Below are positions 18,604 through 27,218 of a stretch of DNA of 64,000 nt, one piece after another. The notes beneath the pieces were generated by a model. The model was not told the DNA's origin. It did no database searches and saw only the letters and a program-made list of their open reading frames with translations. Positions within the stretch are counted from its first letter, which is position 1; every line of letters starts with the position of its first letter. Made by a program: the position numbers and the translations under genes. The stretch comes from JBBRMU01 sp038230655. GTDB taxonomy: Bacteria; Patescibacteriota; Microgenomatia; UBA1406; GWC2-37-13. The stretch spans positions 37,024-101,023 of the forward strand of contig JBBRMU010000002.1 in the NCBI GenBank assembly GCA_038230655.1, given 5' to 3'.

Positions 18604-19593
18604 TTAACGTGGATTCTCCGCAGACTTCTTCTTTATTAGATACTCCATCATGACAACTTCAATGAAAAGATAGGCAGGTATGGCTAGTAAAATTCCGATT
18701 GTTCCCGCAATCCGACCGCCTATTACTAGAGAAATTAATGTGACAATTGGATTTAAGCCAACTGCGTTTTTCATAATAATGGGCACTATTAGATTATTTT
18801 CAAGTTGCTGAACTATGATATATAAAGCCAGAGCAGTACCACCCATAAAAGGGGAGACCGCGAAGCCGATCACAACCGCAGGGATTGCTGAGATAATCAG
18901 ACCAACATTCGGGACTACTTCCAGAAGACCTGCAAGTACAGCAAGAGCGAGTGCATACTTCATACCAATAATATTGAGGCCAACAAATGTCATAAAACCA
19001 ACAACCGTCATTAAAGTAAACTCACCCCAGAACCAGGCGGACATCCTGTTTTCAACCTTCGTTATTATATCCCTTACTTTAGCAGTCTGAGACTCTTCGA
19101 AAAATCTTGATAGTAAGTTTTTTAAAATATTTTCCTGAAGGATGAAGTAAAATCCAAAAAAAAGTGTTGAGATGACAAAAAAAGTGTTTGAAGCTAGTCC
19201 ACCTAGGATATCAAAAAAATTGCCAGTGAAAGTTGGAATATACTGTGTAACTGTGTCAATACGAAAGGAACTAAAAAGTCTTGGACCTATGCTTTTCACA
19301 ATCATAGGAAAGTTAGCAAGGAGATTTGATGTCTCTGTCACAATCGGCGGAATAATCAGAGAGATTAGGAAAATAAAGAAGAGAATAAAGAGTAAGTAAA
19401 CAAGTAGGGCAGACAGAGTGCGTGGGACACTGCGTTGTTCTAGCCATGCAACTGGAGGTCGGAGTGCGCTCATTAAAATGAAAGCTATGAAGAGTGAAAA
19501 AATTAAATCTTTAATGATCCAAATAAAGTAAAGAAGTAGGAGAAAGCACACCGTTGTAACAATGGTCTTTAAAGAAATCTCCACTTTATACAT
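18604..19593 (-). CDS. AI-2E/PerM family transporter
   Basis: 329 aa with seven to eight membrane helices. It has the family hallmarks: a hydrophobic N-terminal pair with RPPVAWLEQRSVPRTLSALLVY, then the central amphipathic region, and the C-terminal PNVGLIISAIPAVVIGF ... LEVVPNVG and QQLENNLIVPIIMKNAVGLNPIVTL segments. Members include AI-2 exporters (TqsA) and Na+/H+ antiporter-like proteins; the substrate here is unknown and quorum signalling should not be assumed. First gene of a pair with the Nudix hydrolase. Confidence 0.88.
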   Translation of the reverse strand: MYKVEISLKTIVTTVCFLLLLYFIWIIKDLIFSLFIAFILMSALRPPVAWLEQRSVPRTLSALLVYLLFILFFIFLISLIIPPIVTETSNLLANFPMIVKSIGPRLFSSFRIDTVTQYIPTFTGNFFDILGGLASNTFFVISTLFFGFYFILQENILKNLLSRFFEESQTAKVRDIITKVENRMSAWFWGEFTLMTVVGFMTFVGLNIIGMKYALALAVLAGLLEVVPNVGLIISAIPAVVIGFAVSPFMGGTALALYIIVQQLENNLIVPIIMKNAVGLNPIVTLISLVIGGRIAGTIGILLAIPAYLFIEVVMMEYLIKKKSAENPR

Positions 19594-19741
19594 AGCTTTA
19601 TGTTAGCAAAAAATGTTCGGACATTGTTATGAGTTCGTGCTATAGAGAGTAAAGACCGGTTGTGGAATCTACAGTATGTCTTACACTATCTGGAGGATAT
19701 GTTTTCATTGACATTTAGAGTAAAAGGTGAAAAAATAAGGA

Positions 19742-20314
19742 ATGGAGCAAACTATTAACTCAACCCCTGACGCAAATCCACAGATGTTGTATTCCTGGAA
19801 AGCTCCTCTGCGTCCTTATAAAAAAAGAAGTAAAAATATTATTCGATTTTATGTCGCACTAGCTTTACTCCTCTCGATGATTGTCTTCTTTTTTGGAGAC
19901 AAAGTCCTGTTGGTTCCAATTTGGGTAATGCTTTTTCTCTTCTATGTTCTTACTATCACTCCACCTCCAGAAGTTGAAAACAAGTTTAACAAGTTTGGAA
20001 TCGAGACTGCCGGCATGACAATTCGCTGGGAACTTCTTTCACACTTTTACTTTATAAAACGATTTGGATATGATGTCGCTACCGTCGTTACTCATGAGCC
20101 ATATTACCTTCATGCATATATGGTAATGCCTGATGAAATAGTTAAAAAGAAAGTCATGGAAATTTTAAGTGAGCATCTTATTTTTCAGGAAAAACCTCAG
20201 AGAACCTTTACAGATAAGCTTGTTGATATATTTTCAAAACTAGTACCAGATGATGAAGACACTATAAACACTCGCGCACCCTTGTCCCAAACACAGATGC
20301 AGGCATCTCCTTAA
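19742..20314 (+). CDS. Conserved two-helix membrane protein
   Basis: 190 aa, family not recognised by name. An N-terminal cytoplasmic stretch (LYSWKAPLRPYKKRSKN) leads to two close membrane helices (about residues 36-70) and a C-terminal soluble domain with FGIETAGMTIRWELLSHFYF and a variable tail. The WKAPxRPYKKR sequence ahead of paired helices is a pattern I associate with small CPR membrane proteins, often near PIN or ligase genes. The 3' end overlaps the convergent PIN-domain gene by 53 bases, so the two cannot both be fully transcribed through without antisense pairing. Confidence 0.6.
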   Translation: MEQTINSTPDANPQMLYSWKAPLRPYKKRSKNIIRFYVALALLLSMIVFFFGDKVLLVPIWVMLFLFYVLTITPPPEVENKFNKFGIETAGMTIRWELLSHFYFIKRFGYDVATVVTHEPYYLHAYMVMPDEIVKKKVMEILSEHLIFQEKPQRTFTDKLVDIFSKLVPDDEDTINTRAPLSQTQMQASP

Positions 20315-20876
20315 TCCCGAACGACCGTCCCCACTTAATAACTCCTTCATCTGCTGAAACGAGATATCCATCTGTCTCCTTTGCAAGCATAATAAGATCC
20401 AGATCTCCAAGACTATCAATAAATCCAAAACGGGTAGCCTGGCGATATCTATCCCGGAATCCTTTTACAACCTTTCCAACAGTTATTTGGAAGTCAATCT
20501 TTGACAGTTCCGGTTTTCCCATCATATCCTTGGCGGCATTCTGAATCTCTTCTTCTGCGACAGTCATACCGCGGTAGCTACGACTTCTGATATCTTCAAC
20601 TAACTGATAAACAACAGATGTAGGAACCGACATTTCATTGAATGAAGGAGATTTTATGGAGATTGATGCTAAAAATTCTTTTATAAATAGCTGTTCCTTA
20701 TTCTCAAAAAAACTCAAAAACTCATCAACAATTCTTGGAGGAAGTAGAAACTTTGAGTCTTTTAAAGAACTGGCAGCGTTAGTGATATTCTTGACGACCT
20801 CTTCGGTTTTATCACCAAGATTTAACCCTGCCTCCATATTGAAGAACAAATTGGTATCGAGAATGTAAATATTCAT
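20262..20876 (-). CDS. RNA ligase partner protein (PIN domain)
   Basis: 204-aa PIN-domain protein. The opening IYILDTNLFFNMEAGLN supplies the first catalytic Asp, ELSKIDFQITVGKVVKGFRDR lies mid-protein, and SLGDLDLIMLAKETDGYLVSADEG supplies the C-terminal acidic cluster. The overall sequence matches the 'RNA ligase partner, PIN-domain' family, which in archaea and some CPR bacteria sits next to an ATP-dependent RNA ligase (Pab1020 type). No RNA ligase gene is visible in this window. It is presumably an RNA nuclease acting in RNA repair; that role is inferred from the family name and fold. Confidence 0.82.
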   Translation of the reverse strand: MNIYILDTNLFFNMEAGLNLGDKTEEVVKNITNAASSLKDSKFLLPPRIVDEFLSFFENKEQLFIKEFLASISIKSPSFNEMSVPTSVVYQLVEDIRSRSYRGMTVAEEEIQNAAKDMMGKPELSKIDFQITVGKVVKGFRDRYRQATRFGFIDSLGDLDLIMLAKETDGYLVSADEGVIKWGRSFGIKEMPASVFGTRVRECL

Positions 20877-20948
20877 ATCTGTATTTTAGCATACTCACGC
20901 AAGAATTTATAAAAAGTTTATGATCTAGTTTACTTTTTAATTCAGTGC

Positions 20949-20954
20949 TATAAT
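20949..20954 (+). promoter_or_regulatory. Extended -10 promoter for the 63-aa gene
   Basis: TGC-TATAAT (extended TG motif at 20946) predicts a start near 20961 and a leader of about 58 nt that begins with a small TCCC-GAAA-GGGA hairpin and ends in a GGAGG ribosome site before the ATG at 21019. Confidence 0.5.
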
Positions 20955-21018
20955 AGACTTTATCCCGAAAGGGAGAGAGGAATTGGTGGTTTTATGTCAA
21001 CCTTAATGGAGGTTCAAA

Positions 21019-21210
21019 ATGGGGTACATCGATGCGTTGGTGGAGAATTTCAAGGAACTCGTTGACACACTCGAGACTTATGATCAGTTTAATTCTGCTC
21101 AAAAATTACTCGAGTCGATGGGTCCTGATGTCGTTGGAGAAGAGTATGGTAATCTTCTACAGAGCCTAGAGGAGAAAATAGAGTCAGCTTTGCTACCAAT
21201 GCCAATTTAA
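21019..21210 (+). CDS. Small acidic helical protein
   Basis: 63 aa, not recognised. Starts at ATG 21019 behind GGAGG at 7-base spacing, with its own extended -10 promoter, so expression is likely. The sequence is acidic and almost wholly helical (LVENFKELVDTLETYDQF ... EEYGNLLQSLEEKIESALL), no membrane segment or cysteine. A second, overlapping frame opens at ATG 20995 in the leader and runs into the gene; it could be a leader peptide but has no support of its own. A long hairpin downstream (21329-21375) probably ends the transcript. Confidence 0.6.
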   Translation: MGYIDALVENFKELVDTLETYDQFNSAQKLLESMGPDVVGEEYGNLLQSLEEKIESALLPMPI

Positions 21211-21328
21211 CTCGGATTTCGTTGTACTTAAACACCACTAACCCATTAGGTTTTATGAGTTCTAATGTTAGTGCCTTCAACTATTGAAACCAATTTTGAG
21301 GTGTCACCGACACTGGAATTCTCACCTT

Positions 21329-21375
21329 GAGAAGCTTTCGGGGTCATCCCGAAAAAAATACTCCGAAAGCTTCTC
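21329..21375. terminator. 13-bp inverted repeat between convergent genes
   Basis: GAGAAGCTTTCGG (21329-21341) pairs perfectly with CCGAAAGCTTCTC (21363-21375) around a 21-base loop. The upstream TTCTC at 21319 could compete for pairing with the left arm. It lies between the converging 63-aa gene and the frameshifted glycosyltransferase, so a shared terminator is the simplest reading, though neither side has a strong T run after the stem. Confidence 0.55.
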
Positions 21376-21388
21376 TCATTCTTTACCA

Positions 21389-22629
21389 TTACTTTCTTTT
21401 TAACAAATATAAGCTGTAATTATTATTTATGGACCATTTCTTTACTTGTACTGCAGGTGTAAACGTATGGACTTCATACGCTGGATCAACCCTATAATCC
21501 TTGTCTTTATCTTCTAGAACATATAAATATTTATTTGACGTGTAGTTATCATAGTCAATTTTTAAATCATCCCTCTTCAGAAGGTATTTTATAACGTCAG
21601 CTTTTGCATTATAAATAAGATTGGCAACATTAAACTCTTTTATTCCTTCCTTTCTGATCAACTCATATGCTTTTTTCTCATAAAGATAGTTCCAGTTATG
21701 TTCCATTCCAAATGGATGTGAAGGAAGTGGAAAGTATAAAAATAAATCGATGGTTAGGAGAGCAAAGGATACTCCAATTACAGATCCTTTTGTAAGTACC
21801 TTCCTTATAACAGCTAATAGGAGTAGTAACAAAAATAAGGATGAGCTCAACATGTAGTGAACTGGAGGAGTTGTGCTGGATCGGAAGACTTCAGGATGAT
21901 GAAGATACAACAAAAATGTCTGAAAGTTGTAAAAATGATTCTTTAGTTCAAATGCAATCACCGGAGAAAAACCGACAACAAATCCTATGACAATAAGCAA
22001 AAAAAACTCTTTTTTTCTCTTTTATATATGTAATATATAATCACTCCGATGACAACTACTATAAACTGGTAATGGAACGTCAATAAAAGTCCCATCAATA
22101 AACCAGTTAAGATGATAAACTTTTTAGATTGATATTTTTGGTATAGTCCCATACTCAAGACTAGTAACGGAGACAGGCTAAACTGGAAATTTGGATTCCA
22201 TAAGAAGGACGTATAATTTTTATAGAGCGGTAGTAGAGCGTATAGGATTGTTAATATGTATCCAGATCTTTTATCTATGAGCATTTTTGTGCCAATAAAT
22301 AGAGGGAGCATCATCAAACAGGAAAATATTGAAAAAATATAACTAGAGATTAGTGGATCGAATTTGCCAACTAGTAAAAAGATGAGTTGAAAGTAATATG
22401 TTGTTGAGCCAATAAATAGTTGTCGGCCTTGATACTGGTAGGACGTAATCGGAATTCCCACAAGTGTTATCTCTTTATTTTTCCATATTTCTAAAGACTT
22501 CATTGATGAAGTTGCTTGATCCGAGGAAAAATTTAAATACTCTTGAAAATGGAGAGAACGGATTAATACCCCGACAAGAATTAAAAGGGCAAGCAAAATT
22601 AGTTCTTTCTTAAGTAGTTTCACACTCAT
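21389..22629 (-). pseudogene. GT39/ArnT-like membrane glycosyltransferase, frameshifted in an A8/T8 run
   Basis: The first 214 codons (22629 to 21985) and the last roughly 200 codons (22000 to 21389) are in different frames that meet at a run of eight A on the plus strand (21999-22006). With one more base the two halves read through as ...YKREKKSFF-LLIVIGFVVGFSPV..., a single protein of about 413 aa. It has about nine to ten helices, an early LNFSSDQATSSMKSLEIWKN loop like the acidic first loop of GT-C glycosyltransferases, and GFSPVIAFELKNHF as in family 39-like proteins. Presumably once transferred sugars from a lipid carrier. Slippage at the T8 run could still restore some product. Confidence 0.75.
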
Positions 22630-22975
22630 AGAATAGCGTAATTATAACCTAAGAATTAAATTTGTTCTCTCCTTTGAAGAGCAACCTTATAAAAATATTA
22701 TGTGGAATACTTACATCTCTTTATCTCACTGCCAAGCAACTGTTTCTGTTCAAAAAAATTATGGATAATGTTATTTATATGCCACTTCACGGCTACAGCA
22801 AAATTAGTGATACAGTCAAGATCATTTTTGACCTATTGAAAACCCCACCATTAGTGCGGTACATTTAGTTTATACACCACATATAGTTTATAAACCATAT
22901 GTGTGAAGAGTGATAAGTACACTAAATGAGATGAATCCGAATGCAGCAAACCATTAGCATTGATAATAGAGTAAT
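22630..22975. other. Upstream region of nrdR
   Basis: About 346 bases with no convincing gene. It holds the 26-bp palindrome at 22878-22903 and, nearer nrdR, a GATAAT hexamer at 22962-22967 nine bases before the ATG. A 68-codon open frame at 22662-22868 has no ribosome site and no recognisable sequence. Confidence 0.5.
22878..22903. promoter_or_regulatory. 26-bp palindromic operator candidate upstream of nrdR
   Basis: CACATAT-A-GTTTATAAAC-C-ATATGTG is palindromic apart from the single A/C position. It ends 73 bases before the nrdR ATG. NrdR boxes in other bacteria are about 16-bp A+T-rich palindromes with ACA/TGT ends upstream of RNR genes, so autoregulation of the nrdR-nrdJ operon is plausible. 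A second TAGTTTATA copy starts at 22865. Confidence 0.55.
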
Positions 22976-23485
22976 ATGCACTGTCTTTTTTGTAAGAACG
23001 CAGATACAGAAGTTATTGAAACACGACTTTCTGAAAACTCAACCGTGATTCGAAGAAGAAGAGTTTGCCCAAAGTGTAAGAAGAGATTTACAACACACGA
23101 GCGAATTGAAGAGTTGCCCATATTAGTTATAAAACGAGACCTTAGAAGAGAAAGATTTGACAGAGAGAAGTTACGAAGAGGAATTTTAAAAGCAGTAGGC
23201 AAGACAACTATTTCCGCTCTTCAAATAGAACAGATTTTGTCTGAAGTAGAGGCGGAAATTACACAGTCTGAACAAAATGAAATTACAAGTTTGTTTATTG
23301 GTGAACTTGTTGCAAAGAGACTAAAGAAGTTTGATAAAGTTGCTTACATCCGTTTTGCATCAGTTTTTAAAAGATTTGTAGATATAGAAGAGTTTACAAA
23401 AGAGTTGCAACAAATCACCCTTCATGAAGCGCAGATAGTTCCGGCTGTGCAATCATCAATTCCGGAAAATATTATTAATAATTGA
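22976..23485 (+). CDS. nrdR: Transcriptional repressor NrdR
   Basis: Nucleotide-sensing repressor of ribonucleotide reductase genes. 169 aa: an N-terminal zinc ribbon (C3-LF-C6 ... C31-PK-C34 in MHCLFCKN and RVCPKCKKRF) and an ATP-cone (residues about 46-136, starting LVIKRDLRRERFDREKLRRGI). It is followed after 22 bases by the class II RNR gene on the same strand, so the pair is an operon and the likely target. A long palindrome lies in its upstream region. The tail after residue 150 is longer than in most NrdR proteins. Confidence 0.96.
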   Translation: MHCLFCKNADTEVIETRLSENSTVIRRRRVCPKCKKRFTTHERIEELPILVIKRDLRRERFDREKLRRGILKAVGKTTISALQIEQILSEVEAEITQSEQNEITSLFIGELVAKRLKKFDKVAYIRFASVFKRFVDIEEFTKELQQITLHEAQIVPAVQSSIPENIINN

Positions 23486-23507
23486 GCGAAAGCTCATTAA
23501 GATTACT

Positions 23508-25916
23508 ATGAAACTCACTGGTATCTCACAAAAGGTCTTCCTGGATCGGTACTCATTGAAAGACAAGAAGGGAACACCGATGGAAAAATCACCTGAAGAA
23601 ATGTGGAAACGCGTAGCTAAAGCTGTTGCTATGGTTGAAAAAAAAGAAGTACAAAAGAGCTGGACAAAGTCTTTTTATGACTCCTTAACAGACTTTAAGT
23701 ATGTACCAGGTGGACGTATCCTTACTGGCGCAGGAATGGGTAGTGAGTTTTCTGTCAGCTACTATAACTGCTTTGTAATCCCTTCCCCTAAAGATGATCG
23801 CGGGGGCATTATTGAGACACTAAAACAAATGATTGAGATAATGGCACGGGGTGGTGGTGTCGGAATAAACTTATCATCTCTCCGTCCCAGAGGAGCTCGC
23901 GTCGAAAAAGTAAACGGCTTTTCATCAGGACCCTGTAACTGGGCTGAGCTTTTTTCTCTTGCAACTAAAGATATTATCCAACAGGGTGGTTCGAGAAGAG
24001 GAGCCCTTATGTTGATGTTGTGGGACTGGCATCCAGATATCGAAGAGTTCATTACTGTAAAACAAGACATGTCCCGCATAAATGGGGCGAATCTATCTGT
24101 TTGTATTTCTGATACGTTTATGAAAGCTGTTGAAAATGATGCCGACTGGCCACTTTTATTTCCTGATAAGAAAGATCCTGAATATGATTTGAAATGGGAT
24201 GGTGACATTGATGCCTGGAAAAAACTAGGTAAGAAAGTAATTGTTCATAAAGTGGTTAAAGCTCGAAAGATATGGGATCTCGTTGCCGAAGCAGCCTGGA
24301 AATCAGCAGAACCAGGTGTAGTATTTATGGAGCGCTGTAATAAGTTCTATAACAATTGGTACTGGAACAAAGTTAACTGTGTCAACCCATGCGGAGAAGA
24401 ACCTCTACCTCCATGGGGAGTGTGTAACTTGGGTTCAGTTAATCTATCAGCATTTGTAAAGGGATATGATGTTGATAAAAAAGGAAAGTTCGACTTTAAA
24501 TCGCTCAAAGGAGTTGTCCGGACAGCTGTTCGTTTTCAGGATAACGTTGTTGATATGGATCCTTACGTTTTTGAAGGGATCCGGAAAACGCAGCTCGAAG
24601 GCGAAAGAAGAATTGGCTTGGGAACGATGGGTCTTGGAGACACGCTTATTAAGCTTCACTTAAGATATGGTTCACCCCAAGCTCTTGAGTTCATTGATAA
24701 AGTCTACTCTCTTATAAGAGATGAAGCTTATAGAGCTTCTGTTGAAATCGCAAAAGAGAAAGGCTCGTTTGGAAAGTTTGATGCCAAACTCTACCCAAAA
24801 GGTAGATTTATCCAACAGTTACCAAAAGACTTGCAAGAGGATATAAAAAATAATGGTATCCGCAACTCTTTGCTTCTCATGCAAGCGCCAACAGGAACAA
24901 CTTCTCTCCTAGCAAACACAACTTCGGGAATCGAGCCAGTATTTGAGTTCGAGTTTATGAGAACATCTCGTCTCGGTCAGGATATTCTCAGACATCACCT
25001 ATATGAAGCCTGGTTTAAAAAACATGAAGAGGAAGTAAAGTCCGGCAAGCTCCAAAGACCTAATTACTTCTGTTCTGCCAACGACCTGACACCAGAGGAA
25101 CACATTATGGTTCAGGCCGTCATTCAGAAATATGTAGATGCCTCAATTTCAAAGACTGTCAATGCACCAGAAACTCACACAGTTGAAGATGTAAAAAGAC
25201 TTTATGATCTCGCATACAAACATGGCTTAAAGGGAATTGCCTATATGAGAGAGGGTTCACGACAAGGTGTTTTGGAGAGAATTGAAGAAAAGCCAAAAGT
25301 TGAAGAGAAACCAGCCGTTGTTGTGCCTCAGTTTACTGTTAAGCCACGTCCGATGGTGGTACATGGTTCAACATACAAGATCAACACACCTGTGGGAACT
25401 GCATTTATCACGGTTAACACAAATAATGAAGGTGAACCTTTGGAAATCTTTATAAATGTAGGTAAAGCCGGAACAGATGTCTACGCGATGGCGACAGCGC
25501 TAGGTAGAGTGATCTCTGTTTCCTTGAGGTTTTCATCTCATCTTTCTCCTCATGAACGTGTGAGGGAGATTATCGATCAGATGCAAGGAATAGGAGGAGC
25601 CAGAGCTTTAGGGTTTGGAAAAGAACGCATTAAAAGCCTTCCAGACGCTATTGCAAAGGTTTTGACGATGCATTTCCAGACATTAAATCAGGAGATGGTA
25701 CAAGCTCAAAACGACGAGGCAAAAACAACCTTGAATCCGGTAACAGTCTCGGAACAACCAGCTTTGGTGAGCGCGGCTGTTTCTTCACCCATGATGTCTC
25801 AAAAAACGAATGGACACAGTAAATTATTTGATATTTGTCCAAGCTGTGGAGACACGACTTTAGCTCATGAAGAAGGATGCGCAAAGTGCTACGCCTGCGG
25901 ATATGCGGCGTGCTAG
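23508..25916 (+). CDS. nrdJ: Adenosylcobalamin-dependent ribonucleoside-diphosphate reductase (class II)
   Basis: Reduces ribonucleotides to deoxyribonucleotides by radical chemistry with coenzyme B12, needing neither oxygen nor a radical-generating subunit. 802 aa. The active-site region shows NPCGEEPLPPWGVCNLGSVN, with the N-x-C-x-E motif and a paired Cys, and the substrate loop APTGTTSLLANTTSGIEP. Residues about 625-725 are a TSCPD domain (TPVGTAFITVNTNNEGEPLE), and the C-terminus is a zinc-ribbon-like Cys cluster (CPSCGD ... CAKCYACGYAAC) that probably re-reduces the active site with thioredoxin. Genes for NrdR upstream and a PduO adenosyltransferase 0.5 kb downstream fit a B12-based dNTP module. 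Confidence 0.96.
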   Translation: MKLTGISQKVFLDRYSLKDKKGTPMEKSPEEMWKRVAKAVAMVEKKEVQKSWTKSFYDSLTDFKYVPGGRILTGAGMGSEFSVSYYNCFVIPSPKDDRGGIIETLKQMIEIMARGGGVGINLSSLRPRGARVEKVNGFSSGPCNWAELFSLATKDIIQQGGSRRGALMLMLWDWHPDIEEFITVKQDMSRINGANLSVCISDTFMKAVENDADWPLLFPDKKDPEYDLKWDGDIDAWKKLGKKVIVHKVVKARKIWDLVAEAAWKSAEPGVVFMERCNKFYNNWYWNKVNCVNPCGEEPLPPWGVCNLGSVNLSAFVKGYDVDKKGKFDFKSLKGVVRTAVRFQDNVVDMDPYVFEGIRKTQLEGERRIGLGTMGLGDTLIKLHLRYGSPQALEFIDKVYSLIRDEAYRASVEIAKEKGSFGKFDAKLYPKGRFIQQLPKDLQEDIKNNGIRNSLLLMQAPTGTTSLLANTTSGIEPVFEFEFMRTSRLGQDILRHHLYEAWFKKHEEEVKSGKLQRPNYFCSANDLTPEEHIMVQAVIQKYVDASISKTVNAPETHTVEDVKRLYDLAYKHGLKGIAYMREGSRQGVLERIEEKPKVEEKPAVVVPQFTVKPRPMVVHGSTYKINTPVGTAFITVNTNNEGEPLEIFINVGKAGTDVYAMATALGRVISVSLRFSSHLSPHERVREIIDQMQGIGGARALGFGKERIKSLPDAIAKVLTMHFQTLNQEMVQAQNDEAKTTLNPVTVSEQPALVSAAVSSPMMSQKTNGHSKLFDICPSCGDTTLAHEEGCAKCYACGYAAC

Positions 25917-25934
25917 GTAAAAATTAACTTGCTC

Positions 25935-25967
25935 TATATGCCCCACCCCCAAAAGGTGGGGTATATA
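25935..25967. terminator. Strong hairpin after nrdJ
   Basis: TATATGCCCCACC (25935-25947) pairs with GGTGGGGTATATA (25955-25967), 13 bp with one G-T pair and a 7-base loop. It sits between the nrdJ stop and the convergent 150-aa gene; the T run is better on the minus side, so it may serve both directions. Confidence 0.65.
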
Positions 25968-25969
25968 GG

Positions 25970-26422
25970 TTATCTATCAGTTTCGGTAAACTCAACTAAT
26001 TTCTCTCGTAAGAATACCGTTTCTTTTTTTATTTCTTCAATTCTTACATCAGATGGCGCGATACCAGCCATTTCTATCCTTGCTAACTGTGCATCAGGGT
26101 CAATAATGTTTGTGAAATAGTTTATTCTAGTTCTTGTGACTGAACGTAGTAAATACCCCTTAGCTATTGGACTGATTTGATCAAGGCCGAATAGTCCATA
26201 CTTAATTGCCGATGCAGTAAAAATTAAGTCTGGCCTCTCTGTTGATGATACATAGTTTACAAATAGAAGCTTAGCATAATCTTGAGATGTCACATCACTC
26301 TCTGTCAAGAGGTTTCTAACACATTCACTGGCAGTCATAGTTCCTAACTCATTAATATTTCTTTCAATTCTATCTACAAAATTTTCTTCGGGTTGTTCCT
26401 TACCTGACTCAATATTTAACAT
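25970..26422 (-). CDS. Unknown 150-aa protein
   Basis: Not recognised. A soluble, mostly helical protein with an acidic N-terminus (SGKEQPEENFVDRIERNIN), a middle segment ASAIKYGLFGLDQISPIAKG and a charged end. No motif, signal or membrane segment. It lies alone on the minus strand inside the B12/RNR module, convergent with nrdJ and divergent from the PduO gene with 55 bases between the two starts, so the two may share regulation. The open frame length and absence of any competing frame support a real gene. Confidence 0.55.
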   Translation of the reverse strand: MLNIESGKEQPEENFVDRIERNINELGTMTASECVRNLLTESDVTSQDYAKLLFVNYVSSTERPDLIFTASAIKYGLFGLDQISPIAKGYLLRSVTRTRINYFTNIIDPDAQLARIEMAGIAPSDVRIEEIKKETVFLREKLVEFTETDR

Positions 26423-26477
26423 TATTGCTCTATAAAATTGATATAATTATATTGCTATAAAAAGCCAATTATATCAT

Positions 26478-27020
26478 ATGCCAATCTATACCAAAACAGG
26501 CGATAAGGGAGAGACTTCACTCTTTGGTGGTAAAAGAATTTCTAAAGATGATGCCCAAGTCGAAGCTTACGGAACCATCGATGAACTCAGTAGTTTCCTA
26601 GGACTTTTAATAGCAAAAATTCATCAAAAATCCGACCAAAACTTTCTCATAACAATTCAGGAAGACCTCTATAAGATGATGGCGTTCCTCGCAGCGGCAA
26701 ATAGTCCTATAGAATCGTTTTCATCAAGAGTAACATTATTTGAACGGAAAATAGATAATATGCAGTCAAAGCTTCCTGAGCTCCACTCCTTTATCCTACC
26801 TGCTGGTACGGAAATCTCTTCAATCTGCCATTTAGTAAGAGTGGTTTGTAGAAGGGCAGAAAGAGCAGTTATTCATCTCTCAAAAAATACAACACTAGAG
26901 AAAGAATCCATCGCAGTTACTATTCAGTATTTGAATAGGCTTTCCGACTTGTTCTTTGTCCTAGCACGATGGTATAATGAGAGCAAGGAACTTAAGGTTT
27001 CCATTCTAAAGAAAGTTTAA
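26478..27020 (+). CDS. Cob(I)alamin adenosyltransferase, PduO type
   Basis: Transfers the 5'-deoxyadenosyl group of ATP to cob(I)alamin, making the AdoCbl used by class II RNR. 180 aa, normal length. The N-terminal ATP-binding motif MPIYTKTGDKGETSLFGG-R is canonical, followed by VEAYGTIDELSSFLGLL, and the C-terminal helix carries VCRRAERAVIHLS and YLNRLSDLFFVLARW. Its position 0.6 kb from nrdJ, and directly before a cobalamin riboswitch, makes the functional link strong: the cell seems to import corrinoid and finish the cofactor itself. No import genes are in the window. Confidence 0.95.
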   Translation: MPIYTKTGDKGETSLFGGKRISKDDAQVEAYGTIDELSSFLGLLIAKIHQKSDQNFLITIQEDLYKMMAFLAAANSPIESFSSRVTLFERKIDNMQSKLPELHSFILPAGTEISSICHLVRVVCRRAERAVIHLSKNTTLEKESIAVTIQYLNRLSDLFFVLARWYNESKELKVSILKKV

Positions 27021-27030
27021 TTGACAATTT

Positions 27031-27218
27031 ACTTGGTGATAGTCACTGTTAACTGAAAGGTTGATGGGAAGACTAGATGAAACGGGAATGCTGTGAAAAT
27101 CAGCAACTGTGCCGCAGCGGTAAATCAGATGTCAACCCCGGGGGTTGCCAAGCTGATAAGTCCGAAGACCGACCAAGTACTCTCCGTCTTTGACGGAACC
27201 CCGCGCAAGGGAAAATAT
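27031..27218 (+). ncRNA. Cobalamin riboswitch
   Basis: The aptamer is closed by P1 ACTTGGT (27031-27037) with ACCAAGT (27172-27178). Inside are the conserved GGGAATGCTGTGAAAATCAG, the B12-box core CAACTGTGCCGCAGCGGTAA (27103-27122) and AAGTCCGAAGACC before P1 closes. After it a 6-bp hairpin TCCGTC/GACGGA (27183-27197) and a CCCC-GCGCAA-GGG element overlap the ribosome site AAGGG, so control of translation start is likely. A TTGACA at 27021 may be the -35 box. It regulates the gene starting at 27219. Confidence 0.93.

Noticed and set aside
22662..22868. 68-codon open frame before nrdR
   Set aside because: No ribosome site, no recognisable sequence, and it lies in the likely regulatory region.
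27093..27218. N-terminal 42-codon extension of the riboswitch-controlled protein
   Set aside because: These codons are the B12-box and closing stem of the riboswitch; the ATG at 27219 has the ribosome site and follows the expression platform.
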